Shown piece by piece: positions 1 through 11,644 of a stretch of DNA of 64,000 nucleotides (the first letter of the stretch is position 1; every line of letters begins with the position of its first letter). A program made the translations under genes and the position numbers. The stretch spans positions 821,045-885,044 of the forward strand of contig NW_017804587.1 of the NCBI RefSeq assembly GCF_001625305.1. The letters are read 5' to 3'. Source of the stretch: Branchiostoma belcheri. Lineage: Eukaryota > Chordata > Leptocardii > Amphioxiformes > Branchiostomatidae. The notes under the pieces were generated by a model, which saw only the letters and a program-made list of their open reading frames with translations, was not told the origin of the DNA and made no database searches.

Positions 1-38
1 TACAAACCGAAATCGTTCTCGCCAAAAAATCTTGACAC

Positions 39-317
39 TTAGACAAACGATACACGCAGTTGTTCTCTTTGTGAAGTCTTACTGCTGATCGTGGATAGGC
101 TCGTACTCTTCCGCATACTCGTAGTTTGTGTCCCGAATCCCCGAGCCTGCAGTACCGGCTTGGTACGCCAGGTGTCAGTCATGGGCCCCTCGATCTTCCA
201 CCCGCAGCAGCAGAGCCACATGAGCGACGCCAGGATCAGCCCCAGCATCAGGAACGTGATGACGGAGCTGACGTCAACCGCGGGAACGGCCGTGGGGTGA
301 GGCCCAGGCGACCCGGC
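39..317 (-). CDS. Last exon of an unidentified single-pass membrane protein (partial gene)
   Basis: This exon encodes about 92 residues and ends at a TAG stop. A good acceptor (CTCTACAG) lies just before position 317 on the minus strand. It starts with a short Pro/Gly/Val-rich stretch, followed by one hydrophobic segment (roughly VITFLMLGLILASLMWLCCC, about residues 19-38) and a basic Ser/Thr-rich tail. The membrane segment followed by Cys, Trp and Lys suggests a type I protein with a cytoplasmic tail and possible palmitoylation of the CCC cluster. The last residues are VSFV, which fits a class I PDZ ligand (S-x-V). I do not recognise the family; the upstream exons are not evident here. The entry phase appears to be 0 but cannot be tested. 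Confidence 0.4.
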   Translation of the reverse strand, partial: AGSPGPHPTAVPAVDVSSVITFLMLGLILASLMWLCCCGWKIEGPMTDTWRTKPVLQARGFGTQTTSMRKSTSLSTISSKTSQREQLRVSFV

Positions 318-2738
318 CTGTAGAGCAAGACAGATATCATTTTTACTTACGGAAGTACTGTTTTGGGCGGCGCGGGTATAGGTGTGTATGTATCTCGTCC
401 TCACACCGATGATCATACCTCTCAAAAATGTATGATACGCTTAGATGTAACATCGACCGCATCGTTCATTGCCCAAATGACAACTAGCCTCTTCCAGGCT
501 CCGGGAAGCGGCAAACGTTAACTCTTCTCTTAGTGCGGACCAACTCCCCCGGCATGTCATCTGCCTATTTGGCTAATTTATCCATTGGCCAGAGACGGCC
601 CACTCTGGCCAGTGGATACTGCTTGTCCAATTCGATACTGTCTTTTGCCACCCTAGGATCTGCTTTGAGATTGGGCTCGGCGAAGGTCGTCAAAATCGCA
701 CCAGCCGAATGGCCTGTAGCCGACAAATACGGGCGGCCGGTTTGAAGTTAATGACAAGCCTGAAAAGGGATTAACGATAGCCAAACATCAGGTAAGGCAG
801 AAGAATGTTAATTGTTGGAGTCATTATAGATTCATTACTCAAATAAATATATAAATAAAGGTCGACTAAAAACCGTGGGAAAGTCAGCGACAAGTGTTAG
901 TGATAAAGTTATACTTTATGTTATTTCGTTTTTTTTAAATATGCTAGTGGTAAACGTAAAATAACTTTGACTATCAGTGGAAGGAGAGGGATTGCATTTC
1001 AAATACACATTTAAGTTAAGGGAGCACGCTTCTATTTTGGGTTTCAATTCTAGGCTGTACATTCTTACGCTCAGCGACCGTTTCCAAGAAATAGACATGA
1101 ATCAAAATACCTGTATATGGAATGGAACAATATCCCTTCAGCTAGAAGACCAAGGAGGTTAAATACTTGTATTTAACCTCCTTGAGAAGACCAACTGAGT
1201 TTTGTTTCTTCAACCTCTCTAATTTTGGCAAAATTCACAGAAAAAATTATGTTCATGTCAAAAATAATGCACGAAATTGGAAAGTTTCTCGTAGGATAAA
1301 ACCAATCGAAGTATTTTACGGTAAAAATGACTGACTTTCACAGAAAGGTACAAACTTTGGGTATACTCGAGTCCATTACAAAGAAAGAAAATCTGCCACG
1401 GCGCCTATACAACCCCACAAAGGTCAATTTAAGGCGAACGGCCTCGCGGTCGCACCACTTTCGACTAGGAAACATCACGAGTAACGCTCGAGCCCAAAAT
1501 CAATTTTCACAACAAATCATCACTTCTAAACACTGATTATCTAATCCGTGCAATGTATTTCTGTAACATGAAGGAGACACGCCGTACCTTTGCCAACATT
1601 CTGTCCACAGTCTGTTCTGCTGATGTTGACGTCTTGCAATACAACGGAGACTCTTGTATTCGCGATCGACCGCTTCCTCTAGTCGACAAGGCCAATGACG
1701 AAGAAGATGGAGTTGACTACCTTCTTGCTTACATAAAACAGTGGGGGACGTTTTGTTTTGTCTTTTGCTTGTCCACTAGTACTGATAAGGCGGTCATAAA
1801 AGGATGTCATCTGTTGTCATTAGTCATTCTCCATACGGTGACAGGAGACGCCGCTTTTTAAAGGCACATAAAGCGATCTCAGGGCAGTAAAACTTGATTT
1901 AATATGTTCGACATCAATTTTCTGATCATCTGATCATTTGACCAGGAAGCAAAAAAAAGCGATGTCGCTGACGGAAAACGGTTGCTCGTTTCGCATCGTA
2001 GGATGGTTATAGCTAGTTACTGGTGGTACAGAACCAAAAAAAAAAAAATAAAGGGAGTCATCACGTAGCTTGGTATGGGGGATATTTCAAACGCTTCATG
2101 TATAAAATGATGAAGAAAATGTGCTAGGAAATGGAATGGCAGTTTTCTTCACCTTCATAGATACAACAGTGGAGTCAGGTACTGAGGGGCTGGTTCTAGA
2201 ACAACAACCAACAGTTCCGACCCATGATTCAGCGCGCTACAAACTACATATCTCCATGGCGACCACATACTAATACTTCTCCTCAACACCGACTGAAAGA
2301 AACTTCGTGAAGCTTCTTAAGTAAGACGTTCAAGGGCAATGGCAATACACAAGGGCAAATGACGTCTCAGACCAAGTAATGGGAGGAGTTGGTTCTAAGA
2401 AGAGTGCGGCCATGGCTGGGTTTTTTTCCAGGGAAACTACCGACCGGTCATCGGTAAGCAGTCATTCTAGAGACATCCTCTTCCATGTACAGTCGTGTTG
2501 TCCGTGAGTTAGGAATATATACAGAGAAAGCGTAAAATCAGTGATGTTCAAAGCCTAAATGTAATCCCCTTTGCATTATGCATGGGCACGTATAGCTGGA
2601 TTTATTCGTTAGTTGTAAAATTAGTTGTAAAATTTGACAGCACACACAGTTGAATGTTCGGTTGCCCGGAAGTATTGTTTTTGGGTGGCTGAAATCCCTG
2701 ATTTTTTGTTTTTGACCCCTTTTGACGACAAAAAACAG
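318..2738. other. Gene-poor stretch with MITE fragments
   Basis: No supported exon lies here. Around 494-700 is a chimera: the motif of the CTACCAGGC palindromic family (494-580) runs into the GCCAGTGGATACTG and GATCTGCTTTGAGATT tail of the CTCCAAGCAGA family (590-690). A perfect small hairpin lies at 1151-1184. An open frame of 102 codons at 1553-1861 has no recognisable domain. The 5' untranslated region or promoter of the zinc-finger/PIN gene may lie in the last few hundred bases. Confidence 0.5.
1151..1184. repeat. Perfect 15-bp-arm hairpin flanked by 10-bp direct repeats
   Basis: The arms CAAGGAGGTTAAATA (1151-1165) and TATTTAACCTCCTTG (1170-1184) are exact reverse complements with a 4-base loop. 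The direct repeat AGAAGACCAA occurs at 1144-1153 and again at 1185-1194, as a target duplication might. Confidence 0.7.
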
Positions 2739-5700
2739 ACTTCCATCCCTTCACAACAAGACGAGGCCGTTCCCATGGAGATAGACCCTGTCGAGACACC
2801 CCCTGGCCAGGACGAGGGGACATCACGTGACCCTGTGACCCTACCTGACCCCAACCTACAGTACTGCCGGGTGTGTGGAGTCTATGTGCCCAACAGTTTC
2901 ACTTCGGCTTACCAACACTGGATGGGCAAACGGCACCGGCGCAGGGTCAGGTAGGAATAGAAAGACAAACAAATAAACAAACAAATAAACAAGAAATTGG
3001 ATACGCCAAACTTTCGCGAAGTAGATATGGTTTGCGTTAATTCAATGACGTAACGTGCGCATGCTTCGCTATTGCACCATGGTTTATGTTTCATACTATG
3101 ATTACACAGTATACATTACCGGCGGAGGTACAACCTGCCAATCAACAGAAACTCAATCTCCGCCCACCCACTTCCGATCTTTACTGCTGCAGGCAAACAT
3201 ACATACAAACCCCCTTAAACCGCCCAAACCAATACTTCCTTCCCAGCTGTAACAAATCTTCCCTACATATCTCGGAAAAATCTCAAATAATGCTGTTTTG
3301 TACATCTCATCTCGTTGCCTGATGATACTTAAAGTTCCCATGATTCCAGAGAGATGCAGGAGGGTGACGCAGAGTCTGGTGACGTAGCCGTTGCCACGGC
3401 AACCGTCCGGTCAGCATCCGACTCGAGCCTGGTGGTCACCGGACGCCTCAGGGGGAGGAAAAGGCGCCAAAACCAGGAGGAGGCTGAACAACCGTCAGAC
3501 ACGGAGGAGACACCTACTGCGTGAGGACATCCATGTTTTAGTTTGTGCGAAGAAAGAAGATAGAAAGCTATAACGTTTGGGTGTTTATACGAGACGGTAC
3601 AACTTAAGATATAATATAGCCGCCGCCATTTTGGTTCCAAGGGATGGATGCAGGGATCCAAGTTGGCGACCGCTCATCCGGAATACACAGTCAATAATTA
3701 GGACAAGAAAATCACTTATATTCTAGATAAATGAAGGACATGCTCCACAACGAACTTGACGGGTGGAGTCCGGAGTCTTTTTAAATGAATAGCACATTAT
3801 AATATAATTGAAAGGAGAATACAATACAATAACTTGAATAAGAGCAATAACAACTGAGTTGTTCTTCTAGACCCACCACGAGCAGAAAACAGCCTTCCAA
3901 GAGCAAGAGAAAAGGCGGCACCAAGAAAGGCAAACGGAAACGGAAGTCGTCAGAGAGTAACAACTCTACAGAACCTAAACGGGCGAGACTGGACACAGAC
4001 CAGGCAGATTCCGACAGCCAGCGGAAAGGTAGTGTACAACATAGTACAATATACTAGGCTAGCAGTGTATGTATAGTACGGTAGTATTGGCTCAACAACA
4101 AGACGGGCTAGAGCGTTTGTATGTTTTTCATCCAGAGTAGCAAAGACTGGTAGTGGGTGGCCGGGGATTGGGCTTCGGTTGATTCACAGGGTTGTGACAG
4201 CCATGATCATACAAAAGAGTTGCTGTACATTCACAAAACCCCAAAACGCTTACTTCCCGAAATTTAATTCTGAAATGTCTTTCTTGTTGACGCTGTGGCC
4301 TACAGATTTCCCTAAAAATGAGGGACCCAATAGCAGCAGAAGTTTCCCGTCATACACGGATCTCTCGCCATTGGCTGGATCAAGTCACGTGACGGCCCCG
4401 CCCCTCCCTCCGGATGACGTCACGCACGTCATCTTCGTGGATTTGGACAACTGGAGCCACTTTTTCCAGAAACTGCCACACGAGCTACCAAGGTGACTCC
4501 AGGGACTTGAAAACTATGTTCAAATTGTATAATATATGTCACTCTAATACCAATAGCTTTAATGAACGTTTACAGTTAGATGTGCAAAAGTTAGGTGTAA
4601 CCATACCTCCATGGTGTAACAGGTCGTTCGGTGTTATACTGTATACTAAGTAGCCAGCTGCCGCCGCGCCGCGTACCTGCGGCGATGGTCTGTTATACCG
4701 GCTATACAGATACAGATTATCAGGGCCAAGATACTACTATACTGTTAGTATCTAACTTAATTGTAATATTTGGAACAGAATTAATCCCACTTGAGTCGTC
4801 AAATTTGAGCCAATCATCTACCCTCTTCTGGCAGCGGTTCGTTCGTGTACGGATTCGCGGGTGGTAGTACCACCTGGCGGGAGCCTAAGAACTGCAGCGC
4901 GCTGACGGCTCTCAAACGGAACGGCTGTTTCTACAAGCATCCGTCCTGCGGCAGGTGGAAGGACGCGGCTGACTTCGCCATCTGTGTGCACGTGAGTTAC
5001 CTTCTGGTGGTCTCAGTTGCGTTGCATCGAAGCAAACAATTGTAACACCATAAATAGCCTCTACCAGGCTTCGCCGTAGGTGGCTGGAAAGAGCAGAAAT
5101 GGCCAGAAATTGGTCAAATAGAGAGAGAGATAACATGCCTGGAGCTCTCTCTATTTCGCAATTTTCTCCTCTTTCCAGCCGCCTCCCCCAACGTTCGAAT
5201 CCGCGATCCGGCATTCGAATGTTCGATGATAAAGCGGCGCAAGCGAACGTACCGTGGCCGACAAGTACAAAATTTTACACCGCAACTTTTGGTGTTTTAC
5301 ACCGCAACTTTTGGTGTTTTACACTGCAACTTTGGGTGTTTTACACTGCAACTTTTTCTGTGTTTTACACTGCAACTTTTGCTGTGTTTTACACTGCAAC
5401 TTTTGCTGTGTTTTACACTGCAACTTTTGGTGTTTTACACTGCAACTTTTGGTGTTTTACACTGCAACTTTTGCTGTGTTTTATACTGCAACTTTTGCTG
5501 TGTGGAAAACTTACACCCCTCCCCTTTTATAATGAACGGTCCCCCTGTCAGGTCAAAGGTGACAAAGATGGCGGCGGCCTGAGAGTCACAGTGTCGTGCT
5601 GTGACTGAGTGTGAGACATCAACAGAATGGGATCTTAAGAAATTGATCAAGCTGTGAATAAATTGATGATTTATAATTCTGTCTGTTCTTCTTTGTGTTC

Positions 5701-7140
5701 TAACTTTACTATACTTACACAACACTGTATTGCCTCCATGATGACAGTTTATAAATTAGTGATTGACTAATTAACATTGATTAGATGTCTTATTAACTAT
5801 AAATATTGTATACAATATTATTCTACATTTGTATACGAGCGATCGCTGTTTTTGTTTACATTATACGCATGCAAATTATTTGAAGACATATGCAAATTCT
5901 TGGTAGGCAAATCAGCGAACTGGCACCCACTTTTTGTCTACGGTGACGTCATGGCGATCGCTCGTATTGTTCCCTAATGATCGATAACTTACCTGAGTCA
6001 AGAGTCAACACTTCATAATTGAAAATAAGTCTTTATTGCTTCATAGTACCAAGTGGTGCCACATTTGACTCCCATAGGCCCAATATTTACTCATCAAATT
6101 ATTAGCGACCTTGCGAGTCCGAATTCTCTAGCTAGAAAATGTCACGTGACTCAAAGGCCTTTAGAAAAAAACTAACGTCACAACGTAGCCAAGCTTTTCC
6201 TCTAAAAAACTTATGCACGAAAAGGATAACTCAGTCGACGTAGTTTGCATGCCATCGTTGTCACCTTTGACCTGACAGGGGGACCGTCCATCATAAAAGG
6301 GGAGGGGTGTAAGTTTTCCACACAGCAAAAGTTGCAGTGTAAAACACAGCAAACGTTGCAGTGTAAAACACAGCAAAAGTTGCAGTGTAAAACACCAAAA
6401 GTTGCAGTGTAAAACACCAAAAGTTGCGGTGTAAAACACCAAAAGTTGCGGTGTAAAATTTTGTTCTTGTCGGCCACGGTACGAACGCGTTCAAATTATT
6501 CTATGGAACATTATTTGGAAGCCCGTTTGGATAACCAAATGGATGCCCGCGCTGTACCGTTAGTACACAGGCCGGAACATCCGCATATCGGACGTTATCG
6601 CGTCCCAGGTATGACATAAGGGATCCAACTCTAGTTATCGCACGGACTGGGAAATCCGTATTGAACGTTTAATGAATGAATGAATGAAGACCTTTATTGT
6701 ACATTTTGCCCCACTGGGCTAAAGACAGGTCACATATTGACAAAGTACATCATCAATGTTGATAATAAAACGGCTATAGTACACAAGTACGTTCAACTTC
6801 CTCTCGCTTTCTGGTAATCTTATAAATGTAGTTGGCTGTATGAGTAGTTAGAGCTGGTTTGTTAAAGACTACAAGGAATATAAATTTCATGGTTACTAGT
6901 ATTAGTAGTATTGCACGACCCAGATATGACATTTTACTCTCTCGCCCACTCACCCAGGCCGGTAAACTAGACGAAAGGCTGTCCAAAGACATCCCCTTCA
7001 CCGTGCTGTCGGGAGACAAGGGCTTCTACGAGCTCGCGCACCAGCTGCGCATGTCCAGCCGCCGGGCACACATCGTCAACCCGCATGCGCACGACATGGA
7101 CATGGTACTGGGCATGCTCAACAGCATCGGGGAGACCTAA
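2739..7140 (+). CDS. ZNF451-like protein: U1/matrin-type zinc finger plus PIN/NYN-like nuclease domain
   Basis: Exons: 2739-2950, 3350-3520, 3871-4028, 4306-4492, 4835-4991, 6958-7140. All junctions are GT-AG and in phase. An in-frame ATG at 2775 with G at +4 gives 343 residues; the frame is open upstream, so an earlier exon is possible. One C2H2 finger of the U1/matrin spacing (C31, C34, H48, H54) is followed by a Lys/Arg-rich linker resembling a nuclear signal, about residues 120-165. The C-terminal part, about 208-343, closely matches my memory of the PIN-like end of vertebrate ZNF451: FVDLDNW (D214, D216, N217), KDAADFAI (D274, D277), LSGDKGF (D303). These acids fit the metal-binding set of PIN/NYN nucleases, so activity is plausible but unproven. 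Vertebrate ZNF451 is about 1060 residues with many fingers and SUMO ligase activity; none of that N-terminal part is visible. Confidence 0.85.
4535..4725 (+). repeat. Interspersed repeat, TAGCTTTAA...TACAGATACAGAT family, copy 1
   Basis: It shares blocks with 27985-28145 and 58290-58450: TAGCTTTAA, a GTTAGATGTGCAAAAGTTAG-like core, GTAGCCAGCTGCCGCCGCGC and GGCTATACAGATACAGAT. It lies in an intron of the zinc-finger/PIN gene. I do not know its class. Confidence 0.6.
5055..5190. mobile_element. CTACCAGGC-family palindromic MITE (family A)
   Basis: It begins TAGCCTCTACCAGGCTTC, followed by GGCTGGAAAGAGCAGAAAT, and ends with the reverse complement CTCTTTCCAGCCGCCT. It is a short, rearranged copy in the fifth intron of the zinc-finger/PIN gene. 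Confidence 0.75.
5248..6486. mobile_element. Composite element with minisatellite-bearing inverted arms
   Basis: The left arm (about 5248-5570) and right arm (about 6260-6486) are reverse complements. Each starts GTACCGTGGCCGACAAG, passes through a 21-24 bp tandem repeat (core TTTTACACTGCAACTTTT), then GTGGAAAACTTACACCCCTC and CCCCTGTCAGGTCAAAGGTG. The left arm has about 10 repeat copies and the right about 7, so the arrays have changed since the arms formed. The roughly 690-bp centre has no coding potential I recognise; it carries GAGCGATCGC near 5838 and its inverse near 5955. The element sits in the last intron of the zinc-finger/PIN gene, dividing the nuclease domain coding sequence. A non-autonomous DNA transposon is likely; no clear target duplication was found. 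Confidence 0.7.
6664..6770 (-). mobile_element. Possible LINE 3' end with ATTC-type tail
   Basis: Read on the minus strand, the segment ends in a run of ATTC repeats after CAATAAAGGTCTTC. This resembles the 3' tails of CR1/L2-type non-LTR elements. No reverse transcriptase sequence is present, so the class is a guess. Confidence 0.35.
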
Positions 7141-7368
7141 CCTGTAGTAATACCCTGTGCCGACGGGTGGCGCTTTTACTACATGTTCACGAGGGCGGGA
7201 AATGATGAAAAATGTCCTACAACAAAACACATTGAACATTCTGAACAACCCGTAGTCCCTAGACTTTGTTGTGGGATCATTAGAGGCCAAATCTTTAGGG
7301 AAGAAGTCGAATTAAAGTGGAAAACTACTAGTATCTACAGAAATATGTTTTCTCGCAATTGTGTTACT

Positions 7369-7590
7369 TAGCCTCTACCAGGCTTCATAGGTGGCTGGGA
7401 AGAGTAGAAATTGGCTGAATGGACTGATACTCAAGTAGCATGCCATTGGAGTTATTCCACTATTAGAAAGAGCACAGTTTTGTAGCTTCCGAGCTGTACT
7501 CCTTTAGCAGACCCAATCCCCTGGCATGTTATCTTTCTATTGAGCCAATTTCTACTCTTTCCAGCCGCATCTGTAGCCTGATAGAGGCTA
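7369..7590. mobile_element. Family A palindromic MITE, near full length
   Basis: It starts TTAGCCTCTACCAGGCTTC and ends CCTGATAGAGGCTA. The interior has the paired blocks TAGAAATTGGC and GCCAATTTCTACTCTTTCC, and the hallmark CCCTGGCATGTTATCT. A further half copy follows at 7640-7722. Confidence 0.8.
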
Positions 7591-8157
7591 CCGGTTTCTT
7601 ACACTCATTACGTCGTAAGATTAACAAGACGGGATTGAATGACTCCAACTCCCCTGGCATGTTATCTGTCTAATGTCCAATTTCTGCTCTTTCGCGCGGC
7701 TCCTGAAGCCTCATAGAGGCCACCGTACTTCTACAATATACAAGCTACAATATAGCTAGCTTATGTTACACCTCGCAAAGTGACATAACGACGTTTTTGT
7801 AGTTACACGTCGCAGGGTTAACGAGAAGGGGATGAAGGATTGCGGCGACGCTTTGCTGATTTTATAGGTGGAAAATCCGTCAACTTCAGCACAATCTGAG
7901 TCTTTATACGGGGATTAGTTTCACTAAACTGTCACACGGAATTTAGAGGCCAAAGCCGCCTGTAAACCCGCAACAATCGCGATTTTACAATCTGGAACAT
8001 TCTCTCTCTAACCGACTTAAAGTTCCGCGGAAGCCTTCTGACAAAGGGGGAAAATTGGACTTTTCAATCTGAACTTCCGCGAGGTTCACACGCGTATTGT
8101 GTTGGCGTTTCGCGCTCTCACAGGGTCTTAGATTGTAGAACGTCAATCCCTATTCCC

Positions 8158-8290
8158 TCCAAGCAGAGGTGAGAGGGAGAGAACGTAGGATATTCCGACA
8201 TGGCTAGCTAAGGGAGGCGAGGGAAATGTGCCTCCCTTAGCTAGCCATGTCGGAATATCCTACGTTCTCTCCCTCTCACCTCTGCTTGGA
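8158..8290. mobile_element. Family B MITE forming a perfect 60-bp-arm hairpin
   Basis: Positions 8158-8217 and 8231-8290 are exact reverse complements over 60 bp, separated by a 13-base loop. The outer ends TCCAAGCAGAGG and CCTCTGCTTGGA are the family B termini. Lack of mismatches suggests recent origin or arm correction. Confidence 0.9.
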
Positions 8291-8315
8291 GAGTAAATCC
8301 CTAGCCTCCTGTACA

Positions 8316-8455
8316 GGGTGGGAGTTTTGATACTGCGTTTTGTAGAGTTCTCCGTGGCGGGTACAAACCTTCTCTGGTCGACTGGTTGTAGGATGGCCGG
8401 CAATTAAAAGAACGCGTTAAAAACTCTACAAAACGCAGTGTCAAAACTCCCACCC
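8316..8455. repeat. Imperfect inverted repeat between two family B hairpins
   Basis: GGGTGGGAGTTTTGATACTG near 8320 pairs with CAGTGTCAAAACTCCCACCC near 8436; both arms continue through the complementary CGTTTTGTAGAGTT and AACTCTACAAAACG. The flanks GAGAGTAAAT (about 8289) and ATTTACTCTC (about 8593) are mirror images, so a composite of three inverted units spans 8158-8745. Confidence 0.75.
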
Positions 8456-8591
8456 GCCCGGAGGCCTGCACAAGAGTCACGTAAATCCCCGTGAATTTTC
8501 TGGGGGCGTCTGGCGGGAGTTTTAGGTTGATCCTGTTTAATGTTTCCAATGGGTTAACAGGTGTCAAGTGGTGACTAACGCAAAGACCGGG

Positions 8592-8743
8592 TGACATTTA
8601 CTCTCCAAGCAGAGGTTGGTGAGGATGATCGTCACCTTTCTATATTTGCCCCGTTTTCTTCATTCTGGTGGGGGTAGCGAAAGACAAAACGGGGGATCTA
8701 TAGAAAGGTAACGACCTTCCCCACAAACCTCTGCTTGGAGAGT
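8592..8743. mobile_element. Family B MITE copy
   Basis: The ends are TACTCTCCAAGCAGAGGTT and AACCTCTGCTTGGAGAGTA. The inner arms CACCTTTCTATA and TATAGAAAGGT are complementary around a GGTGGGGGTAGCGA centre. A relative with the same centre is at 16107-16275. Confidence 0.8.
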
Positions 8744-9363
8744 AGTGACACTATCGGCTGTACCATTGTTTTGTAAAACTACAAACTGAAATCAAGCAAA
8801 ATACCAGGAAAAAGCGTATCAAAATCAATGCCAACAACAATAGTTACAACATAGTTATAGTTTATTGACACAACAAAAGTACAGTGACCGGCAAAGTTTT
8901 GTAAGGTCTTCTACTACAACTCATACCTGCAAACAAACGAGTGGATAGTAATGAACTTACATATAAACAGGGGGATACAAATTTCAGAAATGAACTCACG
9001 TGCAGATACTTCTTTGCAGTAGATAACCTTTCCAACGTACCAGAAGTGTTTTTCTTTATCCCCTTGGCTTGAGATTTTTGGAACAGTCCTGAGTGTAACA
9101 GCTGGTAGGCGACGTCATCAGGTGACGTCATGAGACCGTTGCTGGGGACATTCCGTCAGACGACTGTGAAATTAACATCTTTTCTACCGGCTTTAATTAC
9201 AGGATCGTTTTACGTTAGTTGGTGAATTCGGCTCAACTGCCCCCTGGCGGCTTCCTTCCCAACTGCAGCTTACACGTAATAGTATACTACTATACAGTAC
9301 TATAGTAGGATCCATGTTGCCTCGGCAAATGTTGTGTTGTATGTTTATAACATCATATTAAGT

Positions 9364-9550
9364 TCTCCAAGCAGATCTTTTGGTGGCTGGAAGACCAGAC
9401 AGTATCAAATCGGCAAGACAGTAATAGATTAGGGCTAGTGGTTGGCAGGGCAGCATGCCTTTGGCTGGCATTAAAAAAAAACAGTCAAGCCAGATAAAAA
9501 CGCCTAAAACGCATAGAAGCCGAAGCCTTCAACCTCTACTTGGAGAGTAA
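9364..9550. mobile_element. Family B MITE copy, diverged ends
   Basis: It starts TTCTCCAAGCAGATCTTTTG with GTGGCTGGAAGACCAGACAG following, and ends CCTCTACTTGGAGAGTAA. It includes a short poly-A tract at 9473-9481. Confidence 0.7.
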
Positions 9551-11644
9551 CAGTAACAGTTCCAGTGTATAGTATAGTAGAGGGGATTCGTTCCTCAAGG
9601 GCCCTTAAACTACAGACATCTCGCACACGCAGTCGTCCCTCAGTAAGACATCTGGAGCGGCATGCATGGTTCCCGTTTAGAACTTTTATTCAGACTGTCA
9701 CACGACCGGTTTCACCTGTGTGGCTTCTTCAAGTGTACAAAAGGTTGTACAGTAACAGTTACAGTGATCATATACCTGCAAGACGGCATCAAATCGGCCC
9801 TACAGAGTGGAGAAAAACAGCAACAGTTCCAGTGATGTTGACTGCGCCCTCCCTCGCTCCAGGGCGCGTTGCCCCGGCAACCACAGACGACGCTAATTTA
9901 TTTACGGTGTCAATGGAGGGAAAACAAATCAAATTGCCGTGAGACAGGGCCGACTATGCAGGAAAGCGGGAGCACTTTGTTCCTAGATTCCGGAGGGAGG
10001 CCCCAGAAATGTTTTTCTCTCGTCCAAACCACGAAATACATGTGCATCCATCTTGAGCAGTCGCTTGAGGCTCACATTGGGGTTTTGTGGTGTCTTAGAA
10101 AGGCAGAACGGGATCACAGAAGAAATTTAAAGGGAACGGAAGAAACATGTAAAAACATGATAATGGTGCTTAAAAATCGATGAGAATTAAAGAGATATTT
10201 CTATAAAAACGGATACCAAAAATTTCCCTTCTCTTTGAAGGTTTTTAAAGCGTGTTGTCGAATTAAAAATCACGACAAATAACTTTAATTGAAACAAACT
10301 ATTAAAGCTATGTGCACTTCATATTCCTATCTTGCCCCCTTTTTACTTCTGACTCGTAGCGGTCCTTCGCTCTTTTATATGCATTTTTCCAAACACGAGA
10401 ACCCCCATGCGCGCCCTCTTGAGGCCTCCAGTCGCGTCCTAGGCGGTTACGTTCATACCGGAGTGAGCAGGCAGTGCTCGGGACCTCCCGCTCTCTCCAG
10501 GCCGCCCGCCGCCTTCCTGTGTCACCTGGCGACCATGATTACACACCTATCAGTCATCCCATCTCTACATCTCAACCAGATAGGGCCCGAACGTCAGTCA
10601 TGGATACAGAAGACAGCGGGGCAGTCGTTTTGGAGGACCGCTAGCCTGTGAATACGCGTGTGGCTTGCTTGCCTTTAATACTGTGTTGACCTACTTTAGG
10701 ATTCCTCTCCATCCAACACGACTACTTGAGAAGCTCTGTCAACACATGAGAACGGACTTGACCGTGATCTGGACTTAGCAAGGCCATCACCAAACCAGAA
10801 ACCGACAAGGAAAAACTGTGGACGCTCTCTTGATAGGACGTCCGGAGCGGTGTTCGCTGAGCTAAGGGTTTGTGTTCTACGATACGACAAATCTGTACGT
10901 ATGTGTACAACCAGCACCGCTGTTACCTAGCGTTAGTGAGGTCATTGTAGGAACATCTGTTCGTGGAAATATTTTACACTGGCAACGTTTCCAAGGCAAA
11001 GACGATCTAGAATACGAAAACAATGTACAGGACTGGAAGGGCATTTTGAGGTCGAGGTCAGTGATACAATGCCAAGAGGACAACTCCATTATTTTAGATC
11101 CAGAACGATCCTCTGGGTGCTGTGAAAAAAATTCTGTCATTCAAAAACGTGGCAGGACAGCTACTGTCAAGTAGGAACTTTAAATTTGGAGTACAAGGCT
11201 CATAATGAATTAAGGTAAGTCACTTTCGTGATATTCTTTTACGATATATATTCTTCATATAACAACGCAAAGGCTCCGTTTGTTCTTGCACTAAACGTGT
11301 TTGCATATTACATGGGCATAAGTGGTTGGTATAACCTGGATCTTTCACGACATAAAAGAGAATGTCATTGAAGAAAAAATGTCGTTCTTTTCATCATGTC
11401 ATGGTAAAATTAATCGCTACAACACCGTCCTTAAAACCAGATTATTACGACGTTTCGGGGATCATGAAGATCATAGGAGAACTTAGCCTCCACCAGGCCT
11501 TCCTATGGGGGTACGGATTGTAGAATTCGGCAAAAAAGGGAAGAATAATTGGCCTTGAAGGTTTATTTATAATCTTCAAGCAGATCTTTTGGTGGCTGCA
11601 AATCAGTATGAAATTGACCAGGCTGTATCCATTTGCCAACAATT

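Noticed and set aside
1553-1861. 102-codon open frame starting MYFCNMKETRR
   Set aside because: No domain recognised, no supporting splice partner in frame, and no good donor at its end. Kept only as a possibility.
5226-6494. Repeated open frames (CNFWCFTLQLLVFYTATF type) on both strands
   Set aside because: By-product of the TTTTACACTGCAACTTTT minisatellite in the two inverted arms.
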